From positions 1 through 14,795 of the forward strand of contig JAFQPD010000059.1 in the NCBI GenBank assembly GCA_017411945.1: a DNA stretch of 14,795 nucleotides, written 5' to 3'. The position numbers and the translations under genes were made by a program. Below, piece after piece: positions 6,212-14,112 of the stretch (the first letter of the stretch is position 1; each line of letters opens with the position of its first letter). The notes under the pieces were generated by a model that ran no database searches, was not told where the DNA came from, and was given only the letters and a program-made list of their open reading frames with translations. This stretch comes from Mailhella sp. (GTDB lineage Bacteria; Desulfobacterota; Desulfovibrionia; Desulfovibrionales; Desulfovibrionaceae).

Positions 6212-7939
6212 CTACTTTTCCGCATCCACGTCCACGAAGGAGAACGTATCCATGTCGAAAAGGCCGCGAGCAGTTATTTTGAAATGCGGTATGACTGGCA
6301 GGGCCAGGAAGCTCAGCGTCATGAAGGCATCCGCGCCTTCCCAGATATGGTAATGACTGCTGGCGAGGCAAAGCAGTTCCTGAAGCTTCTGCGCCACTTC
6401 TTCCGCCGGCCTGTCGCTCATGAGGCCGCCGATGGGCAGGGGAAGCTCGGCAAGCACCCTGCCGCCGGACACCATGACGATGCCGCCGCCGATGCGCTCC
6501 ATCTCCTGAACGGCAAGGAGCATATCCGCCTCATCGTCGCCCGCAACCACGATATTATGGGAGTCGTGGGCGATGGTGGTAGCGATGGCGCCGCCTTTCA
6601 GCCCGTACTGCGCATCGAGCAGGCCGACGCCTATCTTGCCGGTGGCGTGATGGCGTTCGATGACAGCTATCTTGAGCAGGCCGGGATTATCGGCAAGCTC
6701 CACTTCTCCGCCTTCACGGGTAGCGACCTCCTGCACGCGGCATTCGGTGATGAGAGAATGTTCCAGCAGCCCTATGACACGCGCTCTGCCGGAGGACGCC
6801 TTTACGGAGAAGGGGCGCGCAGGCAGGGGGGCAAGGTTCACGCTGGACTTCAAGACGCCGGGATCGAGCATATCGAGACTGCGGAGCATGCGGCCTTCGC
6901 GAGCCACGAGTTCGCCTCCGGCCCAGCAGGCCAGCACCTCGAAGTCCTTAAGGTCCTTTACCAGCACGAGGTCGGCCCGGCGCCCAGGAGCGATGGCGCC
7001 GCGGTCGCGCAGACCGTAGCATTCGGCCGCGTTGAGCGTGGCCATGCGCACGGCGTCCACAGCGTCCACGCCGTTTTCAACGGCCAGCTTGAGTATGCCG
7101 TTGATGTGGCCGCGTTCGAGGATATCGGCCGGCTGGCGATCATCGGTGCAGAAAAGGCAGCGGCGCTGATTGGCAGGCGTGAGCCCAGGCAGGAGCTTCT
7201 TCACTTCGCGCCCGGCAGAGCCTTCGCGCATGAGCACATACATGCCGCGAGCCACGCGCTCCTTCAGCTCTTCCGGAGTCGTGCATTCATGGTCGGTATT
7301 CACGCCGAGGGCGGCATAGGCATCCAGCCCGGCGCCGGAAAGCATGGGAGCGTGGCCGTCGATGACCTTGCCTGCGGCCTGAGCGGCACCCACCTTTGCC
7401 AGAACATCGGGCGCACCGCCCAGAAGGCCGGGCACGTTCATCATCTCGGCAAGTCCGCCCACATCCGGATCGGAAAGCAGGGGAGCGAGGTCGGCGGCTT
7501 CCAGAGTCGCCCCGGCGTCCTCCACAGGCAGAGCGGGAACGCAGGACGAAAGCATGACGCGCACAGAAAGCGGCAGGCCCCGCGAAGCTTCGAGCATATA
7601 GCGCAGTCCGTCCATGCCCTTGACGTTGGCTATCTCATGCGGGTCGGCAACGACAGTAGTCGTGCCGAAGGGCAGGATGAGCTCGGCAAAGCGCGCCGGG
7701 CAGAGCATGGAAGACTCGATATGCACATGGCCGTCGATGAGGCCGGGGATGAGGCATGCCCCCTGCCCGTCCACGATCTCGCGGGCCTCCAGCCTCGAAA
7801 AGCCGAGGATGCGGCCTCCGCCCACACAGACAGAGCCCTCCCGCACCTCGCCGCAAAACACGTCCACTATGCGTACGTTGTCGATGCGCAGTTCAGCAGG
7901 CGCACGGCCTGTGACCATATCAAAATACGAAGCTTCCAT
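6212..7939 (-). CDS. ade: Adenine deaminase
   Basis: 575 residues, in the normal range for the Ade family of the amidohydrolase superfamily. It converts adenine to hypoxanthine and ammonia in purine salvage. The metal-binding HVH is at residues 71-73 within PGLIDGHVHIESSM. ADPHEIANV (His101), DGHAP (194-198), NTDHE and CTDDR are the further conserved motifs, and the GAIAPGRRADLVLV segment is typical of amidohydrolases. The C-terminal domain (SFLALPVIPHFKIT and onward) is also typical. The start at 7939 is chosen because GGAGG lies exactly five bases upstream. Upstream in-frame ATG (7951) and TTG (7954) would place that site inside the gene. It lies 38 bases after lpxC and 17 bases before the DUF805 gene. 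Tight spacing suggests a shared transcript, although the functions are unrelated. Confidence 0.97.
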   Translation of the reverse strand: MEASYFDMVTGRAPAELRIDNVRIVDVFCGEVREGSVCVGGGRILGFSRLEAREIVDGQGACLIPGLIDGHVHIESSMLCPARFAELILPFGTTTVVADPHEIANVKGMDGLRYMLEASRGLPLSVRVMLSSCVPALPVEDAGATLEAADLAPLLSDPDVGGLAEMMNVPGLLGGAPDVLAKVGAAQAAGKVIDGHAPMLSGAGLDAYAALGVNTDHECTTPEELKERVARGMYVLMREGSAGREVKKLLPGLTPANQRRCLFCTDDRQPADILERGHINGILKLAVENGVDAVDAVRMATLNAAECYGLRDRGAIAPGRRADLVLVKDLKDFEVLACWAGGELVAREGRMLRSLDMLDPGVLKSSVNLAPLPARPFSVKASSGRARVIGLLEHSLITECRVQEVATREGGEVELADNPGLLKIAVIERHHATGKIGVGLLDAQYGLKGGAIATTIAHDSHNIVVAGDDEADMLLAVQEMERIGGGIVMVSGGRVLAELPLPIGGLMSDRPAEEVAQKLQELLCLASSHYHIWEGADAFMTLSFLALPVIPHFKITARGLFDMDTFSFVDVDAEK

Positions 7940-7944
7940 CGAGT

Positions 7945-7949
7945 CCTCC
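7945..7949 (-). promoter_or_regulatory. Ribosome binding site deciding the ade start
   Basis: The minus strand reads GGAGG followed by ACTCG and then ATG at 7939, an ideal Shine-Dalgarno spacing. It selects this start over the two upstream in-frame candidates. Confidence 0.8.
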
Positions 7950-7977
7950 ATCAATGCGGCGCAGGCCGGTGGGAATA

Positions 7978-8829
7978 TCAGCAGTCCACAGCTTCCAGCG
8001 CGCCTTCAAGCTGGTCGAGCTGGCGCAGGAAGGCGTTGTTATGCGCATGGCCGGAACAGGACACCGTGAATTCGCCGAGCATGGGCTTGCCGAGCATGGC
8101 CATGTCGCCGATGAAGTCCAGTATCTTGTGGCGCACGAACTCGTCGGGGAAGCGCAGGCCGCCCTCGTTCATCACGCCGTTGTCGTCGATGACGATGACG
8201 TTATCCAGGGAACAGCCGCGGGCAAGGCCGCGGGAGCGCAGGTATTCGGCCTCGCGGAAGAAGCCGAAGGTGCGGGCGTTCGCGATCTCCCTGCGGAAGG
8301 TCTCGGGCGAGATGTCCAGCACGAAGCGCTGTTCGCCGATGACGGGATGGGGGAAACGGATGGTGTAGTCCACGCGGAAGCCGTCGTAAGGCTTCACGGC
8401 AATGGACTTGCCGTTCTGCTCCAGCGAGAACTCGCGGGTCACGCGCATCATGCGGCGCGGGGCCTCCTGCTCGACTATGCCGGCCTTGTCCAGAGCTTCC
8501 ACGATGAGCTTGGCAGAGCCGTCCAGCAGAGGCACTTCACAGCCCACGACATGGATCTCCACATTGTCGATGTCCAGAGCGCGGAGCGAAGAAAGAACGT
8601 GTTCGATGGTGGACACGCTGACCTTGCCGTTGCTGATGGTCGTGGCGAGTTCAGTGGTGCTCACAGCCTCAGGGCGCAGGGCCAGCAGGTGTTCGCCGTC
8701 TTCGGCATGGACATGAAAGACTATGCCCGTATCCGCAGGAGCGGGCTTGAACTCCATGCTGACCTGAGTGCCGGCATGGAGGGAAACGCCAGTGCATATC
8801 ACGGAGCCTGCAAGAGTTTTCTGCGGCAT
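7978..8829 (-). CDS. lpxC: UDP-3-O-acyl-N-acetylglucosamine deacetylase
   Basis: 283 residues from the ATG at 8829, with AGGAG (8836-8840) six bases upstream; a longer frame to 8853 exists but adds residues not typical of the family. LpxC is the zinc-dependent, committed deacetylation step of lipid A synthesis in the cytoplasm, so it marks a Gram-negative cell with LPS. The N-terminus QKTLAGSVICTGVSLHAG is characteristic. Zinc ligands are visible as His77 (STIEHVLSSL), His234 and Asp238 (RHKILDFIGD); Glu76 is the expected general base. His261 in SGHAHNN is the other active-site histidine. PLLDGSA and GLRFPDEFVRHK also match. The C-terminus is short, without the extended tail that mediates FtsH turnover in E. 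coli. It lies 47 bases after prmC on the same strand. Confidence 0.98.
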   Translation of the reverse strand: MPQKTLAGSVICTGVSLHAGTQVSMEFKPAPADTGIVFHVHAEDGEHLLALRPEAVSTTELATTISNGKVSVSTIEHVLSSLRALDIDNVEIHVVGCEVPLLDGSAKLIVEALDKAGIVEQEAPRRMMRVTREFSLEQNGKSIAVKPYDGFRVDYTIRFPHPVIGEQRFVLDISPETFRREIANARTFGFFREAEYLRSRGLARGCSLDNVIVIDDNGVMNEGGLRFPDEFVRHKILDFIGDMAMLGKPMLGEFTVSCSGHAHNNAFLRQLDQLEGALEAVDC

Positions 8830-8876
8830 GATCTTCTCCTTATATTGCGGCATAGCCGCTTTCCGCTTGTGCGGGT

Positions 8877-9737
8877 CTATTTCTTTTCGGTTCTAACAGC
8901 AAAAAGGAAACGGTCCTTCCCGGCCAGATCGAGCCCGGTATGGACATCGCTCCAGAAATCTTCATGGCACAGTTCCCTGCAGGCCGCGCCCTGAAGCCAG
9001 CCATGCTCCATGAGGAACAGGCCGCCGGGCTTGAGCAGAAGCCGTGCCGCCGCCTCCACCGCGCGGGGATGCTCCATGCCTTCAGGGCCGGGCACAAGGG
9101 CCGAGCGAGGCTCGAAGTCGCGCACCCCGGCATCGAGCTCGGCGTATTCCTCTTCGCTGATGTAGGGAGGATTGCTCACCACGAGGTCGAAGCTCGCGGG
9201 CTCGAACGGCAGGGGCTGGGTGAAGTCCGCCAGCAGGAAAGAAAGCTCCGCGCCGTTGGATGCGGCATTCTGGCGGGCCTTTTCCAGAGCCCCGGAAGAG
9301 ATATCGACTGCCGTCCCCCGCCACGCCGGACGTTCTGCCGCCAGCGTTACCGCGATGCATCCGCTTCCTGTGCCGAGGTCGAGAAAGCGCAGGGGTGCGT
9401 CGGCCATCCCGCGCCTGTCGAAGAGCTCCAGCGCAGTTTCGATGAGATGCTCCGTTTCCGGACGAGGGATAAGCGTATGTTCATCCACAGCGAAATCGCG
9501 CCCGTAGAACTCGCGCGAGCCGAGAATGTAGGCCAGCGGCTCTCCGCTGGAACGGCGCGCCAGCAGATCTTCGAGCCGGGCTTCAACCTCTTCGGGCACG
9601 GCCTCTTCCGAGTGAGCGATGAGAGCCACACGATCGATGCCGAGCACATGGCAGAGCAGAAGCTGGGCCGTCAGGGCGGGGGCATCTGTGCAGGCAAGGC
9701 GGCGCGCCGCCTGTATCTTCCATTCCTTTCTGGTCAT
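8877..9737 (-). CDS. prmC: Peptide chain release factor N5-glutamine methyltransferase
   Basis: 286 residues, the usual length. PrmC uses S-adenosylmethionine to methylate the glutamine of the GGQ motif in release factors RF1 and RF2, improving translation termination. The N-terminal helical domain spans about 1-80. SAM motif I is FLDLGTGSGCIAV at 118-130, and the glutamine-binding catalytic NPPY is at 189-192 in VVSNPPYISEEEY. The linker RRSSGEPLAYILGSREFYG and the PRPETEHLIE segment are classic family features. The usual C-terminal E-x-G before the last strand appears as MEHGWLQG. The ATG at 9737 is preceded by a modest AGGTG. The gene is first in the minus-strand group prmC-lpxC-ade-DUF805; rnhA, upstream on the same strand, ends 98 bases earlier behind terminator-like hairpins. 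Confidence 0.97.
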   Translation of the reverse strand: MTRKEWKIQAARRLACTDAPALTAQLLLCHVLGIDRVALIAHSEEAVPEEVEARLEDLLARRSSGEPLAYILGSREFYGRDFAVDEHTLIPRPETEHLIETALELFDRRGMADAPLRFLDLGTGSGCIAVTLAAERPAWRGTAVDISSGALEKARQNAASNGAELSFLLADFTQPLPFEPASFDLVVSNPPYISEEEYAELDAGVRDFEPRSALVPGPEGMEHPRAVEAAARLLLKPGGLFLMEHGWLQGAACRELCHEDFWSDVHTGLDLAGKDRFLFAVRTEKK

Positions 9738-9759
9738 AGCACCTGAAAAATAACATAGA

Positions 9760-9786
9760 AAAGCTGAACATTACAAGAACAGCTTT
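9760..9786 (-). repeat. Inverted repeat in the rnhA-prmC gap
   Basis: AAAGCTG (9760-9766) and CAGCTTT (9780-9786) flank a 13-base AT-rich loop. Read on the minus strand, the stem is followed by TTCTATGTTATTTTTC. It could be a weak second terminator for rnhA or a protein site in the prmC promoter region. Confidence 0.4.
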
Positions 9787-9801
9787 CTGCGCTTAACATA
9801 A

Positions 9802-9830
9802 GGAAGCCCTCGCGCTGGGCAAGGGCTTCC
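9802..9830 (-). terminator. Probable terminator after rnhA
   Basis: A perfect 9-bp stem, GGAAGCCCT (9802-9810) with AGGGCTTCC (9822-9830), has an 11-base loop and begins six bases after the rnhA stop on the minus strand. The following sequence TTATGTTA is only partly T-rich, so strength is uncertain. Confidence 0.6.
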
Positions 9831-9835
9831 CGTGT

Positions 9836-10315
9836 TCATTCCATGAATCCTTCATCGTCCGGCAGGCCTTTTTTCGAGGCTTCAGCGCGGGCGAGCTCGT
9901 CACAGCGTTCGTTCTCGGCATGGCCGGCATGCCCCTTGAGCCAGTGGAAATGCACCTCATGGCGGTCCAGCAGAGCGGGCATGCGCTTCCACAGATCCTG
10001 GTTCTTCACCGGCTTTTTCGCAGAATTCACCCAGCCGTTCTTCTGCCAGCCTATGAGCCAGCGGTCCTTGATGGCCTTGGCCACATACTGAGAGTCCGTA
10101 TAAAGTTCCACGATGCAGGGCACTTTGAGCGCGCCGAGAGCTTCCAGCACGGCGAGTATCTCCATGCGATTGTTCGTAGTGCGGGCGAAACCGCCGCTCA
10201 TCTCGCGGCGCGCTATGCTGCCGTCTGCCTTCGGGCAGGTGAGCACAGCCGCCCAGCCTCCGGGGCCGGGGTTGCCGAGACAGGAGCCGTCGGTATGTAT
10301 GGTGACTGTGGCCAT
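9836..10315 (-). CDS. rnhA: Ribonuclease HI
   Basis: 159 residues from the ATG at 10315. RNase HI cuts RNA in RNA-DNA hybrids during replication and R-loop removal. The catalytic set is visible: Asp9 (IHTDGSCLGNPGPGGW), Glu52 (TNNRMEILAVLEAL), Asp74 (YTDSQYV), His129 (WLKGHAGHAENERCDELA) and Asp139. The basic helix region WQKNGWVNSAKKPVKNQDLW matches the E. coli type handle. An upstream extension to 10345 would run into the sulfatase-fold gene and lacks family similarity, so it is rejected. The start codon lies one base after the stop of the upstream gene (TAG-C-ATG), which implies translational coupling to the membrane enzyme. It is the last gene of the lepB-led group. Confidence 0.97.
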   Translation of the reverse strand: MATVTIHTDGSCLGNPGPGGWAAVLTCPKADGSIARREMSGGFARTTNNRMEILAVLEALGALKVPCIVELYTDSQYVAKAIKDRWLIGWQKNGWVNSAKKPVKNQDLWKRMPALLDRHEVHFHWLKGHAGHAENERCDELARAEASKKGLPDDEGFME

Positions 10316-10316
10316 G

Positions 10317-12443
10317 CTAGTTCCCGCCCTTCTCTCTGGCTTCAAGCGCCTTGCGTGCCGCGCTCACCCTGGCCTTGCCATTGTTGTGCAGGAGCCACTG
10401 CGAGGTATAGTAGAAGTCCATGGACTGCTGACGCATGGCGCCGGCGCGTTCCGGCTCTTCCTTCGAAAGGTCGCGCGCCTTGCCGTCGGCAGTACGCTCA
10501 TCAAGGCGATACAGGGCATTGCCCGAAGGACGTATGGCGTAAACGTAGCCGTCTTTGAGCAGATAGCGGATATCGTCGCTCACGCTGATGAAAACAGCGT
10601 CATCCTCAGCGGAATCAGGAGCGAGCATATCGCGCCCGAGGGTATTGGTGAAGTAGTCAAGCCCGGCAAGGGAAGCCATGGTCGGCAGGACATCAGGCTG
10701 GCTGTGGAAAGCCTCGTTCACACCGGGGGCCACCTGTCCGCCCGGAGCATAGATGAGCAGCGGAACATGCCATGCCTGAAGCTTGCACGAACGCATTGCG
10801 GGAGTAATATTATGGGAATTGTGAGTCAGCCCGTGGTCGCCGATGATGGCGAAAATGGTGTTCTCGAACCACGGCTGCTGACTGGCCTTGTCGAAGAAGC
10901 GGCGCAGGGCATGATCCGAAAGCTTCAGGGAACGGAATTCTTCGACATTCTCGTAGCCGTACCATGCCAGAGCTTCGGCACTGGGAGCTTCGGGCAGGAC
11001 AAAGCCTTCATTATCGTCCGGGATAGTATAGGGGCGATGGAAGGAGGCCGTCTGTATGACGGCGACGAAGGGCTTCTCTCCCTTGGAAAGCACTTCTATG
11101 GACTCCCGGAACAGGGCGATGTCGGAAATGCCCCACACGTCGATGTTCGGAGCTTCCCACGCGCTTTCCTCCAGCAGCTTCAGGCCGGAAGTATTGTACT
11201 GGAGCATGCCGCGGATATTGGCCCAGTTGGCGTTGCCGCCTATCATGTAATACTTTTCGTAGTCGCTGAACTCGTTGAGGACCGAGCACTGGTCAACAAG
11301 CTTGGGATTGCGCGAAGTCGTACCGCCGGAATGGTTCACGTCCGGCACGCCGCTGATGGTCGTGAACACGGCGCGGGCCGTCGTGCGGGTGGGAGCATAG
11401 AAATTGGGGAAATACAGGCTCTTGCCTGCAAGTTCCTTGAGGAAGGGCGTGGGGTCGATATCCTTTCCCATCGAAGCAGGCATGGAAGGAGCGAGGGAGG
11501 TGCGCTCCCAGCACAGGGATTCCATGATGATGACCACGATGTTGGGACGCTTCTCCATGGCCTTGCCGGGCACATGGCGCAGATAGGTGAGAGGCTCCGC
11601 CCCTTCGACCACGCGCAGATATTCAGCCATGCGCGGCCAGGCCGCACGGGTGGCTTTCTCATTCGGAGGCACGGCTTTGCCGAAATTGCGGGTGTCGTAA
11701 AGGTTCTGGATGGGATTGATGGCCAGCAGCGTCACGTTGGCGTCAGCACTGAAATAGGCGTTGCTCCAGCGCAGGGGGAAGAGATTGGAGCTGATCTGGC
11801 CGTAGCCCACGACGAAAAGCATGACCAGCGTGCCGACTGTGACCAGGGCGCGCCACTTGCGGCTCACGCCGTCGGCAAAGCGGCCTTTCGGGCGAATGGG
11901 GCAGGGCTGGTGTATGGACAGCAGTGCCGAAAAGTTCTTCACATAAAAGCAGACGGCTGCTGCGAAGCCCAGGCCGATGAACACGACAGGGTAGCTCGGC
12001 CACACCATGCGAACGGACTCGGAGGGGTCTTCGAGAAAGATGTTAGCCCCCATGTCGATATGCTGATGCAGGTAGAAGAAGAAGCCGAAGTCGAAGACAT
12101 AGACCAGCATGGCCGCCGAGGCCATGAGTCCCGTCACCCACACGAGGATCTTGCGCACAGGGGACCAGCCGGATGCAGGCTCCGGCCCGGAGACGGCCCG
12201 TTCAAGGCTCGGCCACAGCAGGCAGAAGGCCAGCGGCAGGGTCATGAACACGGCCATGCGGGCGTCGAACTTGAGGCCTATGTACAGAGCCTGCGGGATC
12301 TCGCCCTTGTCGGCTATCTCCGGGAACAGGAAGTACAGGAGAGCCAGCCGAGCCAGAAAGAACAGCACAGTGTTCGCCAGAAGGAACACGCCTATGGTCG
12401 TGAGGGGCTGGATATCGGAAAAGAAGGAACGGCTGCGGCTCAT
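10317..12443 (-). CDS. LTA synthase-like membrane enzyme of the alkaline phosphatase/sulfatase superfamily
   Basis: 708 residues. The N-terminal third has five likely membrane segments, at about 15-40, 57-78, 98-121, 150-168 and 199-215. A linker leads to an extracytoplasmic sulfatase-fold catalytic domain from about residue 299. NIVVIIMESLCWE holds metal ligand Glu308, and TRTTARAVFTT holds the candidate nucleophile Thr354 or Thr355. ASFHRPY carries His469, and IGDHGLTHNSH carries Asp536 and His537. Relatives include lipoteichoic acid synthase LtaS and the glucan phosphoglycerol transferase OpgB. In a Gram-negative cell the likely role is transfer of a phospho-alcohol group from a phospholipid to a periplasmic glycan, but the substrate cannot be read from sequence. 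The ATG at 12443 has AGGAG five bases upstream. It sits 43 bases after the dual-CXXC gene, and rnhA follows one base after its stop. Confidence 0.9.
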   Translation of the reverse strand: MSRSRSFFSDIQPLTTIGVFLLANTVLFFLARLALLYFLFPEIADKGEIPQALYIGLKFDARMAVFMTLPLAFCLLWPSLERAVSGPEPASGWSPVRKILVWVTGLMASAAMLVYVFDFGFFFYLHQHIDMGANIFLEDPSESVRMVWPSYPVVFIGLGFAAAVCFYVKNFSALLSIHQPCPIRPKGRFADGVSRKWRALVTVGTLVMLFVVGYGQISSNLFPLRWSNAYFSADANVTLLAINPIQNLYDTRNFGKAVPPNEKATRAAWPRMAEYLRVVEGAEPLTYLRHVPGKAMEKRPNIVVIIMESLCWERTSLAPSMPASMGKDIDPTPFLKELAGKSLYFPNFYAPTRTTARAVFTTISGVPDVNHSGGTTSRNPKLVDQCSVLNEFSDYEKYYMIGGNANWANIRGMLQYNTSGLKLLEESAWEAPNIDVWGISDIALFRESIEVLSKGEKPFVAVIQTASFHRPYTIPDDNEGFVLPEAPSAEALAWYGYENVEEFRSLKLSDHALRRFFDKASQQPWFENTIFAIIGDHGLTHNSHNITPAMRSCKLQAWHVPLLIYAPGGQVAPGVNEAFHSQPDVLPTMASLAGLDYFTNTLGRDMLAPDSAEDDAVFISVSDDIRYLLKDGYVYAIRPSGNALYRLDERTADGKARDLSKEEPERAGAMRQQSMDFYYTSQWLLHNNGKARVSAARKALEAREKGGN

Positions 12444-12486
12444 GCGTACTCCTTTCTGCCTGCCGCCGGAAAAGGCGGCCGGAAAA

Positions 12487-12693
12487 CTAGACTCGGTCTG
12501 AATAGAGGCGTTCGAGGAACTCTTCCATCACTTCGTCCATCTGCTTGATGAACTGGGTGAGGGGGAAAGCCTTGCGGCATCCCGAACATTGCATATAGGC
12601 CTCATGGCAGGTGCGGCGGATATCGAGAACTTCGCTGCACAGGGGGCAGACGAGCGTGGTCCTCGCCTGACGAGGAGCAAAGAAGAAGGACAT
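12487..12693 (-). CDS. Small dual-CXXC zinc-ribbon protein
   Basis: 68 residues. Two CXXC pairs, Cys16/Cys19 (CPLC) and Cys36/Cys39 (CSGC), are separated by 16 residues, with an extra Cys29. This spacing fits a zinc-ribbon fold. The C-terminal 25 residues (FIKQMDEVMEEFLERLY) should form an acidic amphipathic helix. The ATG at 12693 has a usable AAGGA upstream. It starts 12 bases after the recR stop and ends 43 bases before the LTA-synthase-like gene, so it is embedded in the operon. It resembles the 'dual CXXC motif small (seleno)protein' group annotated in deltaproteobacteria, a recollection I cannot verify; both pairs here are all cysteine, with no in-frame TGA. Function unknown; RNA, DNA or protein binding, or a redox role, are all possible. 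Confidence 0.82.
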   Translation of the reverse strand: MSFFFAPRQARTTLVCPLCSEVLDIRRTCHEAYMQCSGCRKAFPLTQFIKQMDEVMEEFLERLYSDRV

Positions 12694-12705
12694 GTTCTTT
12701 CCTTT

Positions 12706-13311
12706 TTACAAAGACTGGCGGTAGCGCAGAGACTGGCGCAGAGTCTCGCGGTCCATGTATTTCACTTCGGCGCCCAGCGGTATGCCCTGAGCGAGACGGG
12801 TCACCCGGACGTGGGGGAAGCGGGCGCTGACCTGATCCTTCACATAGGAAGCCGTGGCTTCGGCTTCGGCCGTCGCTCCAAGCGCGAGGATGAGCTCCTC
12901 TATCTCGCCTTCGGCAAGGCGGGAGCGCAGGCGGTCCATTTCCAGCATCTCGGCCGGGCTGTGGTCCAGAGGGGCCAGCAGGCCGCCGAGTATCATGTAC
13001 TGCCCTTTATAGAAGTTGCCTTCTTCCATGGTGAGCATGCTGTCCCACTCGGCAACAAGGCAGAGCTGGGTGCGGTCGCGCTCGGCATCGCAGCATATGG
13101 GGCAGGGGTCGGAGTCGGCAAGGCCGCCGCAGCGGGAGCAGAGGTGCAGGTCGTCACGCAGGTCGTAAACTCCCTTGCCAAGGCGGCGCACTTCGGCTTC
13201 CGGCCACTTGAGCAGGGTCATGGCTGCACGCATGGCGGACTTGGGCCCGAGGCCGGGGAGGCGGGCCAGCTGATCCACCAGATTCTTCAGAGGTTCGGGG
13301 ATGCGCTGCAC
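12706..13311 (-). CDS. recR: Recombination mediator protein RecR
   Basis: 201 residues, the standard length. RecR works with RecF and RecO to load RecA on gapped DNA. The N-terminal helix-hairpin-helix is LARLPGLGPKSAMRAAM (15-31). The zinc finger is C58/C61/C70/C73 (CSRCGG, DPCPIC). The Toprim domain runs from about residue 83 (LCLVAEWDSML), then LGGLLAPLD and ALGATAEAEATASYV. The C-terminus GIPLGAEVKYMDRETLRQSL is typical. The start is GTG at 13311, placed nine bases after the lepB stop and preceded by a G-rich stretch (AGGGGGC). No in-frame ATG fits the conserved IPEPLKNLVDQL start. The usual recR partner yaaB/ebfC (nucleoid protein) and dnaX are not next to it; lepB precedes it and a dual-CXXC gene follows. 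Confidence 0.97.
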   Translation of the reverse strand: MQRIPEPLKNLVDQLARLPGLGPKSAMRAAMTLLKWPEAEVRRLGKGVYDLRDDLHLCSRCGGLADSDPCPICCDAERDRTQLCLVAEWDSMLTMEEGNFYKGQYMILGGLLAPLDHSPAEMLEMDRLRSRLAEGEIEELILALGATAEAEATASYVKDQVSARFPHVRVTRLAQGIPLGAEVKYMDRETLRQSLRYRQSL

Positions 13312-13320
13312 GTTCGCCCC

Positions 13321-13929
13321 CTATTCCACCAGGCTGCCTATGCGGCTCCAGCGGGGAGTGTTGGTCTTGGAATCCCAGGACCAGTAGAGACGCCATGCCT
13401 TGCCGCGGATGTAGCCGCGCGGCACGAAGCCCCAGTCGCGGGAGTCGAGGGAATTGTCGCGGTTGTCGCCCATAACGAAGTAACTGTCGGCAGGGACCTT
13501 GAGAGGGCCGAAATTGTCGTACTGCGTATGGGCGCGGGTATGCTGGACATAGCCTTCCTGCACGAGCTGGCCGTTGCGGTAGAGCTTCTTGTCCTTCATT
13601 TCCAGCACGTCGCCGGGCACGCCCACGATGCGCTTGATGTAGTCGATGCTGGTATCCTGGGGATACTTGAACACGATGATGTCGCCGCGCTCAGGATCTT
13701 CGCCGCGGAAGGCGTAGCTGTCCGTGAAGGGTATCTTCACGCCGTAGACGAACTTGTTCACGAGCACGAAGTCGCCTATCTGCACGGTCTGGAGCATGGA
13801 GCCTGAAGGGATGGTGAAGGCCTGCACGAGGAAGGCGCGGATGATGAGGGCAAAGGCGAGGGCCCAGAGCAGGGCTTCGCCGTATTCGCGAACAGCCGCA
13901 AACGGTTTCTTTTCAGAGAGTTCGGACAT
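13321..13929 (-). CDS. lepB: Signal peptidase I
   Basis: 202 residues. This serine protease of family S26 removes signal peptides from exported proteins at the outer face of the inner membrane. One membrane anchor lies at about residues 19-38. The catalytic serine is Ser44 in IPSGSMLQTVQIGD, and the general-base lysine is Lys99 in DYIKRIVGVPGD. The conserved box MGDNRDNSLDSRDWGFVP is at 153-170. The compact size, with a single anchor, is the common non-enterobacterial form. The ATG at 13929 fits the family, yet the preceding bases (CACCTTTCCT) contain no Shine-Dalgarno sequence, so translation may start weakly or depend on leader structure. The gene leads the minus-strand group lepB-recR-dual CXXC-LTA synthase-like-rnhA and is divergent from argJ. 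Confidence 0.98.
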   Translation of the reverse strand: MSELSEKKPFAAVREYGEALLWALAFALIIRAFLVQAFTIPSGSMLQTVQIGDFVLVNKFVYGVKIPFTDSYAFRGEDPERGDIIVFKYPQDTSIDYIKRIVGVPGDVLEMKDKKLYRNGQLVQEGYVQHTRAHTQYDNFGPLKVPADSYFVMGDNRDNSLDSRDWGFVPRGYIRGKAWRLYWSWDSKTNTPRWSRIGSLVE

Positions 13930-13989
13930 AGGAAAGGTGTCGGCCGCAAGGCCATGCTGAAAGTAGGAAAAAGAATGGAGCGACGGAAC

Positions 13990-14018
13990 AGACTAGCACG
14001 GCGGGCCTGTGCGCGCAA
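13990..14018 (-). promoter_or_regulatory. Candidate promoter for the lepB-recR group
   Basis: On the minus strand TTGCGC (14013-14018) is separated by 17 bases from TAGTCT (13990-13995), and TGC before it gives an extended -10 element. Each hexamer matches the consensus only at three positions. It would leave a leader of about 55 bases, including a GGCC-TTGC-GGCC hairpin at 13942-13953. Tentative. Confidence 0.3.
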
Positions 14019-14112
14019 GGCGGCATTTTGCCTGCCTGCCCCGGAGAAGCCTTGCATGACAAGGTCAACTGTGGCAGATTTGCGCGGTATTCCATACTTA
14101 TGGAGGAGTTCC

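Noticed and set aside
6195..6371. N-terminal extension of the DUF805 protein up to 6371
   Set aside because: It would overlap the ade 3' end, lacks membrane-protein character, and ignores the good ribosome binding site seven bases before 6194.
6284..8368. Open frame of 694 codons on the plus strand
   Set aside because: It is antisense to adenine deaminase and lpxC and shows no recognisable domain; same codon-bias artefact.
10113..12548. Long open frame of 811 codons on the plus strand
   Set aside because: It lies antisense to the LTA-synthase-like gene and rnhA, whose families and catalytic motifs are clear. Long antisense frames are a by-product of strong third-position GC bias here.
12589..13806. 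Open frame of 405 codons on the plus strand
   Set aside because: It is antisense to recR and lepB; composition is Gly/Ala/His-rich without domain features.
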